Positions 1-5,196 of a stretch of DNA of 10,228 bases are shown here, in pieces. This DNA is from Candidatus Gallimonas intestinigallinarum (lineage in GTDB: Bacteria > Bacillota_A > Clostridia > Christensenellales > Borkfalkiaceae), in contig DXBS01000024.1 of the NCBI GenBank assembly GCA_019116405.1, positions 1 to 10,228 on the forward strand, written 5' to 3'. Each line of letters starts with the position of its first letter. The stretch's first letter is position 1. The translations under genes and the position numbers were made by a program. The notes beneath the pieces are model-generated. The model saw only the letters and a list, made by a program, of their open reading frames with translations. It searched no databases and was not told the origin of the DNA.

Positions 1-273
1 GATGCGCGCGGCTTCTGCTCGCAGGGGCAGGCGCGCACGGCGGCGCTCTCGTTAAAGCTCGCCGAGACGGATATCTTCCGCACACTTGCAGGGGAGGCGC
101 CTGTGCTCATCCTCGACGACGTGTTGAGCGAACTCGATCTGCCCCGCCGCAAGAAGCTTTTAGAGCGGGTGCAGGACATCCAGTGTATTCTCACCTGCAC
201 GCACGCCGAACGCGTCCTGTTTGGCGCGGCGTGCAATAAAATCAAGATCAGGGAGGGGAAAGTCGTCCGATGA
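1..273 (+). CDS. recF: RecF, DNA replication and repair protein (3' end only)
   Basis: This is the last 90 codons of a frame already open at base 1, so the start lies outside the window. RecF is an SMC-like ABC ATPase that binds gapped DNA and, with RecO and RecR, loads RecA at single-strand gaps in the cytoplasm. The visible part holds the ABC signature loop (SQGQARTAALSLKLAE, residues about 7-22 of the fragment), then a Walker B and D-loop segment (VLILDDVLSELD, about 35-46). A short C-terminal strand follows and ends in KIREGKVVR. This order and spacing are specific for RecF rather than other ABC ATPases. The stop overlaps the start of the next gene by four bases (ATGA). In many bacteria recF is followed by remB and/or gyrB; here it is followed by a PHP phosphoesterase. 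Confidence 0.95.
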   Translation, partial: DARGFCSQGQARTAALSLKLAETDIFRTLAGEAPVLILDDVLSELDLPRRKKLLERVQDIQCILTCTHAERVLFGAACNKIKIREGKVVR

Positions 274-1106
274 GAGCAGATCTGCATATCCACACATACT
301 ATTCGGACGGCGCGTATTCCCCCGCGCAGATCGCCGCCATGGCAAAGGCGGCGGGGCTTTCGCTCATCTCCATGACCGATCACGACAGCCTCGCGGGGCT
401 GGAAGAAAAGGCGCAGGCGGCAAGGGCTCAGGGGCTTTCCTACGTGCCGGGTTGGGAAGTCTCCGCCTATCAGGGCGATCTCAAGGTACACATTTTGGGG
501 TACGGGTGCCGCATTTGCGCGCCATACGAGCAGTTCTTGCGCGCACGCATCGGGGGCGCCGTGGAACGGGCGGAGGACATCATCGCCAAGGCAAACGAGT
601 ATTTCGGGCTGGACGTCACCCTTGCCGAGGCGGAGCGTTTTCACCAGAAGAAGGACGCGCCGCTGCATACGATGCACATCGTCGCGGCGTTTGCCGCGCG
701 GCTGGGCTGCAACAAGGGCGATCTGTATGCCGCGGCGTTCGAGCCGGGCAAGCCCTGTCACTCCACACTCGGGCGCCCTGCCCCGCGGGACGCGATCGAC
801 GTCATCCACGCCTCGGGCGGCATCGCCTCGCTGGCGCATCCCGGGCGCATCAAGCTGGAGGACGAGGGGAGATTTTCCCTCATGGACGAGCTCGTTGACG
901 CGGGGCTGGACGGCATAGAGTGCTCTCATTCCGACCATACTGAGGAGCAGACGGAGCAGTTTGCGGCGTATGCGCGCTTACGCGGGCTTCTTCGGACGGG
1001 CGGGTCGGATTTTCATGCGGAGGGACGCAGCCGCGTCGTCGGTCAGCCGCCGTTTACCCCTGCCGAAGAGCTGCTTGCCGCGCTCCGTCGTTGTGGGAGC
1101 CAATGA
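270..1106 (+). CDS. PHP-domain phosphoesterase, YciV/RNase AM-like
   Basis: A 278-residue protein with a full PHP metal-dependent phosphoesterase fold. Visible motifs are DLHIHTYYSDG at 4-14 (His6, His8, Asp13), TDHDS at 36-40, Glu63 in GWEVS, His74, LAHPGR at 188-193, and GGSDFH at 244-249. These match the trinuclear metal site of the family. The layout, with a helical insertion between Glu63 and the AHPGR motif, is like E. coli YciV (RNase AM / 3',5'-nucleoside bisphosphate phosphatase), so a role in nucleotide or RNA end hydrolysis is likely but inferred. Where YciV-type proteins usually have a GRPH-like segment, this one has PLHTMHIV (131-138). The ATG at 270 overlaps the recF stop, with a strong GGGAGGGG ribosome site at 251-258. 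It could instead act on another small phosphoester. Confidence 0.85.
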   Translation: MRADLHIHTYYSDGAYSPAQIAAMAKAAGLSLISMTDHDSLAGLEEKAQAARAQGLSYVPGWEVSAYQGDLKVHILGYGCRICAPYEQFLRARIGGAVERAEDIIAKANEYFGLDVTLAEAERFHQKKDAPLHTMHIVAAFAARLGCNKGDLYAAAFEPGKPCHSTLGRPAPRDAIDVIHASGGIASLAHPGRIKLEDEGRFSLMDELVDAGLDGIECSHSDHTEEQTEQFAAYARLRGLLRTGGSDFHAEGRSRVVGQPPFTPAEELLAALRRCGSQ

Positions 1107-2359
1107 AGAAGATCTTAGCACTGTTTTGTTCGCTCCTCCTTGCGGGGAGCGTTTTTCTTGCGTGCGGCTGGGCTGGGCGGGTGCGCAGGGACGTCACGAT
1201 CGGCGGCGTGCAGGTGGGCGGCATGACCTATGCCGAGGCGGAGCGCGCCGTGCGAGAAACGCTGTCCGTGCCCTTCGTTCTGCATACGCCCGCGGGCGAT
1301 GTTACACCGACGCTCTCCTATTCGGATGACGTCTCTTTGCTCGTGCGCCGCGCGAAGAAGGGCGCCGTCCTCACCCCGCAGGTGCGCAGGGTCTGGGCGG
1401 ATGCGGAGGGTTTTTTGGAGGACGTATGCGAAAAATGCGTCCAAACACCCGTGGATGCTGCCATGCAATTCACCTCCGAGGGGTTTACTTATACGCAGGA
1501 GCGCGCGGGGGTGTACTGCGACTATGCGGCGTCCCTTGCCGCGGCGCTCGCGGCGATCGGGCGGGGAGAGCGGGAAGCGACGCTCGTCACCCGCGTCTGG
1601 CGGCCCGCCGTCACGGAGCGGCAGCTGCGGGCGCGCACGCAGCGGCTCGCGCGGTTTACGACATATTTTGACGGGGAAAAGTCCGCGCGCGTACACAATA
1701 TTTCCCTCGCGTGCGGGCGCATCGCGGGAACGGTGCTTGCCCCGGGCGAGACGCTCTCCTTCAATGACGTCGTGGGGGAGCGGACGCGGGAAAACGGGTT
1801 TCAGGACGCCGCCGTCATCCTCAACGGGGAGTTTGTGCAGGGTACGGGCGGGGGCGTGTGCCAGGTCTCCACGACGCTCATGGGCGCGGCGGTGCGGGCG
1901 GGGCTTGTCATCCGCGAGAGCCACCCGCATTCCCTGTCTGTTGGGTATGTGCAGCCCTCGCAGGACGCGATGGTCTCGCGCTACAGCGACTTAAAACTGC
2001 GCAATCCCTACGCCTTTCCCGTCTATTTTCTGGGAAAGACGGCTGGCAGCAGTATAACGTTTGAAATTTTCGGCGCGCCCGACGGGAAACGCTATGATAT
2101 TGAGAGCTGTGTCCTGGAGTACATCGACCCGCCTCCCGCCGAAGTGCGTCAGGGGGAGGAGAACAGGACCGTCCGCGCCGAAAAACAGGGGCTACGCAGC
2201 GAAAGCTACCTCGTGACTTACGCCGCGGACGGGAGCGTCATCAGCCGCAAGCTCCTGCGGCGGGACAGCTATGCCGCCGTGCAGGGCATCTATGTCGTCA
2301 GCGGCGCGCAGCAGGCGCAGGGCGGCGAAGGAACCGAAGAAGCGCCGTCCGCCCGATAA
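1103..2359 (+). CDS. VanW family envelope protein, YoaR-like
   Basis: A 418-residue exported or membrane-anchored protein. A basic start (MKK) and hydrophobic stretch (residues about 4-21) form a signal peptide or anchor. A Cys follows, but FLAC is not a good lipobox. Residues about 29-175 look like the peptidoglycan-binding-like region often found before VanW domains. Residues about 195-335 form the VanW domain, with LAPGETLSFNDVVG and the hallmark GGGVCQVSTTL segment (Cys253). The last about 70 residues resemble a weak G5-type domain ending in a basic, Gln/Gly-rich tail. VanW proteins occur in many Gram-positive bacteria without vancomycin resistance; the biochemical role is not known, and a cell-wall role is inferred. 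The ATG at 1103 overlaps the upstream stop (ATGA). A TTG at 1091 in the same frame would add four residues, but the ATG is a better match to family starts. Confidence 0.87.
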   Translation: MKKILALFCSLLLAGSVFLACGWAGRVRRDVTIGGVQVGGMTYAEAERAVRETLSVPFVLHTPAGDVTPTLSYSDDVSLLVRRAKKGAVLTPQVRRVWADAEGFLEDVCEKCVQTPVDAAMQFTSEGFTYTQERAGVYCDYAASLAAALAAIGRGEREATLVTRVWRPAVTERQLRARTQRLARFTTYFDGEKSARVHNISLACGRIAGTVLAPGETLSFNDVVGERTRENGFQDAAVILNGEFVQGTGGGVCQVSTTLMGAAVRAGLVIRESHPHSLSVGYVQPSQDAMVSRYSDLKLRNPYAFPVYFLGKTAGSSITFEIFGAPDGKRYDIESCVLEYIDPPPAEVRQGEENRTVRAEKQGLRSESYLVTYAADGSVISRKLLRRDSYAAVQGIYVVSGAQQAQGGEGTEEAPSAR

Positions 2360-2406
2360 ATTTTGCCGCAGCGGCGCGTAAAATGTGAAAAAGGGTGCAA
2401 AATGAG

Positions 2407-2435
2407 TTGATTTTTTTGTTGTCTTCCGCTATAAT
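2407..2435 (+). promoter_or_regulatory. Sigma-A-type promoter of rplS
   Basis: TTGATT at 2407-2412 and a consensus TATAAT at 2430-2435 are separated by exactly 17 bases. Transcription would start near 2442. The upstream stretch 2380-2405 is A-rich against a GC-rich background and could act as an UP element, as fits a strongly expressed ribosomal protein gene. The position between the VanW stop and the rplS leader makes this the main promoter for rplS. Confidence 0.85.
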
Positions 2436-2449
2436 AGCCGTTGACTTCG

Positions 2450-2483
2450 GGCGTTCCTCTGCCGCAGAGCGGGAATGAACGTC
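2450..2483 (+). promoter_or_regulatory. Structured rplS leader, candidate L19 autoregulatory element
   Basis: Within the roughly 65-nt leader, bases 2450-2456 pair with 2477-2483 (7 bp including one G-U). Inside this, CTCTG at 2457-2461 pairs with CAGAG at 2465-2469 around a CCG loop. That leaves a one-sided bulge, CGGGAAT, at 2470-2476. A two-part stem with a conserved-looking purine-rich bulge just upstream of the ribosome site is the sort of structure bound by ribosomal proteins in autoregulatory leaders, and an L19 leader family is known in low-GC Firmicutes. The pairing is seen in the sequence. Equivalence to that family is inference and I could not test it. Confidence 0.5.
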
Positions 2484-2507
2484 GCGTAACATAGGAGGTA
2501 AGTCGTC

Positions 2508-2849
2508 ATGGGACTCATCGAACAGATCGAGGCCGAGGGCATGAAGGAGAACGTCCCCCAGTTCAATGTGGGTGACACCGTCAAGGTCGGCTATCGTATC
2601 ATCGAGGGCGGCAAGGAGCGTATCCAGAACTTCGAAGGCGTCGTCATCGCCAAGAAGAACGGCGGGATCCGCGAGACCTTTACCGTTCGCCGTCTTTCCT
2701 TCGGCGTAGGCGTGGAGCGCTGCTTCCCCCTGCATTCCCCGAAGGTCGCGTACGTCAACGTCGTGCGCGCCGGCAAAGTGCGCCGCGCAAAGCTTTACTA
2801 TCTGCGCGGGCTTACGGGCAAAGCCGCAAAGATCAAGGAAAAGAAGTAA
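2508..2849 (+). CDS. rplS: 50S ribosomal protein L19
   Basis: A 113-residue protein of normal length for L19, which sits at the interface of the two ribosomal subunits. The family pattern is clear along the whole chain: an N-terminal helix ([20 protein letters not shown]), the [22 protein letters not shown] core, the [19 protein letters not shown] block at about 53-71, then FPLHSPKV and the basic tail [23 protein letters not shown] near-perfect AGGAGGT site at 2493-2499 lies 8 bases before the ATG. The gene has its own promoter, leader and terminator, so it looks monocistronic. In many bacteria it is the last gene of rpsP-rimM-trmD-rplS instead. Confidence 0.98.
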   Translation: MGLIEQIEAEGMKENVPQFNVGDTVKVGYRIIEGGKERIQNFEGVVIAKKNGGIRETFTVRRLSFGVGVERCFPLHSPKVAYVNVVRAGKVRRAKLYYLRGLTGKAAKIKEKK

Positions 2850-2867
2850 TCTGATTATTTCGGAAGG

Positions 2868-2902
2868 ACGACCTGCTCAAAGTCGGAAGCGGGTCGTTTT
2901 TT
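2868..2902 (+). terminator. Intrinsic terminator after rplS
   Basis: Bases 2868-2877 pair with 2888-2897 (10 bp with one G-U), closing a 10-base loop, and six T residues follow at 2897-2902. It begins 18 bases after the rplS stop and has the expected stem plus U-tract form, so it should end the rplS transcript before the next gene's promoter. Confidence 0.88.
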
Positions 2903-2910
2903 CATGCTCC

Positions 2911-2938
2911 GCGCGGGCAGGGGACAGACTGCCCGCGC
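2911..2938. repeat. GC-rich perfect inverted repeat
   Basis: GCGCGGGCAG at 2911-2920 is perfectly repeated in inverted form at 2929-2938, with an 8-base spacer. It lies only 8 bases beyond the rplS terminator T-tract. No T-tract follows on either strand, so it is not a standard terminator. It may back up termination, protect an RNA end, or be a dispersed repeat; the single window does not decide this. Confidence 0.6.
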
Positions 2939-2986
2939 CCGCGTGATGGGAAAGCAAAAATCGGGTACAATTTTTTTTGCGTTTCT

Positions 2987-3012
2987 GCCCGAAATCCATT
3001 TACAATTCGGGC
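2987..3012. promoter_or_regulatory. Inverted repeat over the -35 element, candidate operator
   Basis: GCCCGAA at 2987-2993 and TTCGGGC at 3006-3012 form a perfect 7-bp inverted repeat with a 12-base spacer. The spacer contains the TTTACA -35 box (2999-3004) of the downstream promoter. Half-site centres are 19 bases apart, close to two helical turns, which suits a dimeric repressor. An upstream TCGGG at 2961-2965 could also pair with the left half-site. No regulator is encoded nearby. The repeat is seen directly; its use as an operator is inference. Confidence 0.4.
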
Positions 3013-3027
3013 GGGATTAGGTACAAT
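2999..3027 (+). promoter_or_regulatory. Promoter of the membrane protein-comM-dprA-topA-trmFO run
   Basis: TTTACA at 2999-3004 and TACAAT at 3022-3027 are each one base off consensus and separated by 17 bases. Transcription would start near 3034, leaving a leader of about 26 bases with a modest AGGGA ribosome site at 3045-3049. A perfect TATAAT at 3039-3044 lacks a -35 partner and abuts the ribosome site, so it is less likely to be the -10. This is the only convincing promoter I see before the five-gene run. Confidence 0.72.
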
Positions 3028-3059
3028 AGGAAACACAATATAATAGGGAATAACGTACT

Positions 3060-5159
3060 ATGGCTAACAAAGTGAACTCCAAGAAGCTTACAACGCGCAT
3101 CATTTTCATCCTTGCGCTGATCTTCCTTGTGATCGGACTGAGCACGCTCGGCTCCTTCTATTCCGCAGGGGACGCATATGAGCTCAAGACGCAGGGCAGT
3201 TCTGCCGAGGCGCCCACCGTCGTCTTTCAGCTGAGAAATCCGACGACGACGGACGAGCACGGGCACAGCACAACGCAGTATCTGCGCCTTCGGCACATCT
3301 ACGTCAATATCGGCGCGGCGTACATTGAGGAAGGGGAAACCGCAACCATCCGCGCGGAGATCGACACGGCGCCCAATAACTCCGCCGTCGCGTCCAGCCG
3401 CCGCCTCGACTACACCTTCGGTAATTTCGTCACCGACGAGGACGCGGAGGGGACGCCGGAGGACGTGGCGGAATATCCAAATATCTACTATTCCTGGCAG
3501 GACATGGTTCCCTCGACCAGTTCCGGCTGGGCGGTCTCCAGCTATGACTACGTCCGCCTGATCGCACGCGATGCAAACGTCCTTTTGAACGAAGTCGTGT
3601 TCGTGGGCGAGGTCATGGAGTCCTCCTCCTCAAGCTCTGAGGGCACGGGCGAGATGGTCGTCGTCCCTGCGACGATCTATTCCGCGACGCCGCTCATCGG
3701 CGAGACTGACGAGGAGGCGGCCGCCCGCGCGGGCGCGCTGCTTGACAGTCAGGTCATGCCGAGCGTCAACGAATACCGCATGAACAAGCTCTCCGACGAG
3801 GAGTCGATCTCCATGATGACAATCCGCGAAATGTACGAGGGCGCCTCGTACGGGACGGGCAACGCCTACACGGGCGAGCACGTTTACGGCTCGGTGGGCG
3901 AGGAAATCCTGGCCTTCGGCACGCTCATCTTCGGCATGAGTCCCTACGGGCTGCGTTTCTTCCCCATGCTCGCGGCGGCGGGCGCGCTCCTTTGCGGTGC
4001 GTTCCTTGCAAGGCGGGTCGCCAAAAATGACTGGGCGGGCGTCATCTTCGCCGCGCTCTTCCTGCTTGCCTGCGCGCCCCTCGCGCTGGGAGGGCTCGGG
4101 ACGCCGCTCATGATCGGAGTGTTCTTCTTCCTGCTCTCGGCCAATTGCTGCCACTACTTCTATGCCAACGGCATGAAGACGGAAAAATTTACCTCCGCAT
4201 TGCCCCTGCTCATCTCCGGGCTTGCGGGCGCCCTCGCCATTCTGACGCACGGCGCATACATTGTTCCCATGGTCGCCGTCGTGGCACTGTTCGTGTGCGG
4301 CGTCGTGCGCATGCAGCGTGCAAGAAGATTTTATCTCGACAAGGCAATCGCCGAAGTGGAGGCGGAGGAGTCCGCCCCCGCGGAACTGCCCGCAGAGCAG
4401 TCGCCTGTCGCGCCCGCGGAAAGGGGGACGGAAGATGCTCCCGCAGTTTCGCCCGCGCGGCACAAGGTCGCGGCCGTTGCGCAGGAATACCGCAACAAGA
4501 CGGCGGTCGCCCTCGTCACCTTCCTGGGCGCGCTCATCGTCGGCGCATTTGTCCTGGGACTCATCCTCGCCACGCCCATGTACTTTACCTGGGTCAAACT
4601 CTTTGATAATCCCGCGGCGCCTTCCATGAATATCATCGAACTTGCGGCGACCGCCTTTGCCGGCGGCTTTACGGGCGTCAATCCGGGCGGCATGGGCTCG
4701 AGCGCGTGGAACGTCGTCTACTCCATCTCCCGCGTCAGCGGGGAGGCCTACTCGGCGCTGTACGCTTCCGTCATCAATTTTGCGGCGCTCATCGCCGTTC
4801 TCTTTGCCGTCGTCTCGGCGGTCGTGCACCTCGTCATACTCTGCCGCACCAAGGAGTGGGGCAGGGAGGAGCGCGCTGCGCTGCGCGGCATCGTCATCCC
4901 CGCCGTCGCCATCGTCATTGCGCTCGTGACCGCGATCTTCGCCAAGGACGCCGTGCAGTTCGTTCTGCTCGCGTATATCTTCGCATTCGTGCTCGCCGCG
5001 TCCGAGGCGGTCAAGCTCATGCAGACGAGCAAGGCAAAGCTCGTGCGCATCCTGTGCTGGGTGGAACTTGCGCTGCTCGTCATCATGTTCGTTCTTCTGT
5101 TCGTCTTTACGACGGGACTTCCCGTCGCGAGCGGGATCTTAACGGCGATTGCAAGCTGA
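3060..5159 (+). CDS. Polytopic membrane protein, divergent GT-C/PMT (GT39)-like
   Basis: A 699-residue protein with about 11 predicted membrane helices: one at 12-34, five between 297 and 416, and five between 481 and 687. The positive-inside rule gives a consistent topology with residues 35-295 outside the cell. That external part begins with a beta-rich domain (about 50-185, perhaps discoidin-like) and a Ser run at 188-193. Residues 228-300 recall bacterial PMT-family glycosyltransferases: LDSQVMP, then an Asp-Glu pair (246-247) followed by a tyrosine-rich loop, and ILAFGTLIFGMSPYGLRF at 283-300. The HPPLGK-like segment usual before this last motif is replaced by VYGSVGEE (275-282). An Ala/Glu/Pro-rich cytosolic linker fills 428-470. 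Transfer of sugar from a lipid carrier is possible, but loss of that motif leaves activity uncertain. The ATG at 3060 has an AGGGA site 10 bases upstream. Confidence 0.5.
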   Translation: MANKVNSKKLTTRIIFILALIFLVIGLSTLGSFYSAGDAYELKTQGSSAEAPTVVFQLRNPTTTDEHGHSTTQYLRLRHIYVNIGAAYIEEGETATIRAEIDTAPNNSAVASSRRLDYTFGNFVTDEDAEGTPEDVAEYPNIYYSWQDMVPSTSSGWAVSSYDYVRLIARDANVLLNEVVFVGEVMESSSSSSEGTGEMVVVPATIYSATPLIGETDEEAAARAGALLDSQVMPSVNEYRMNKLSDEESISMMTIREMYEGASYGTGNAYTGEHVYGSVGEEILAFGTLIFGMSPYGLRFFPMLAAAGALLCGAFLARRVAKNDWAGVIFAALFLLACAPLALGGLGTPLMIGVFFFLLSANCCHYFYANGMKTEKFTSALPLLISGLAGALAILTHGAYIVPMVAVVALFVCGVVRMQRARRFYLDKAIAEVEAEESAPAELPAEQSPVAPAERGTEDAPAVSPARHKVAAVAQEYRNKTAVALVTFLGALIVGAFVLGLILATPMYFTWVKLFDNPAAPSMNIIELAATAFAGGFTGVNPGGMGSSAWNVVYSISRVSGEAYSALYASVINFAALIAVLFAVVSAVVHLVILCRTKEWGREERAALRGIVIPAVAIVIALVTAIFAKDAVQFVLLAYIFAFVLAASEAVKLMQTSKAKLVRILCWVELALLVIMFVLLFVFTTGLPVASGILTAIAS

Positions 5160-5196
5160 AATTTCCCGCCTGAGCGGGTGAGATGAGGGAGAGAAT

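Noticed and set aside
221..898. Second plus-strand frame (225 codons) overlapping recF and the PHP gene
   Set aside because: The translation is Arg/Gly-rich without motifs, while the PHP frame carries all family metal-binding residues.
1150..1180. VanW protein as a lipoprotein
   Set aside because: The Cys after the hydrophobic stretch is preceded by Phe-Leu-Ala, which fits a lipobox poorly; a plain signal peptide or anchor is more likely.
1103..2359. VanW gene as a vancomycin resistance determinant
   Set aside because: No vanHAX, vanY or vanRS gene is nearby, and VanW-domain proteins are widespread in Gram-positive bacteria without resistance.
2360..2384. Possible terminator after the VanW gene (ATTTT and AAAAT arms around GCCG-CAG-CGGC)
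   Set aside because: The inner stem is only 4 bp, the arms are separated by a 4-base bulge, and no T-tract follows. I do not see a convincing terminator before the rplS promoter.
3630..4829. 399-codon open frame antisense to the membrane protein gene
   Set aside because: The product is low-complexity, rich in Arg, Glu, Gly and His, has no promoter or ribosome site, and is fully explained as a shadow of the plus-strand frame with its coherent membrane helices.
5165..5178. Small hairpin CCCGC-CTGA-GCGGG between the membrane protein gene and comM
   Set aside because: Five base pairs with no T-tract in a 37-base gap; too weak to call a terminator and easily due to chance in GC-rich DNA.
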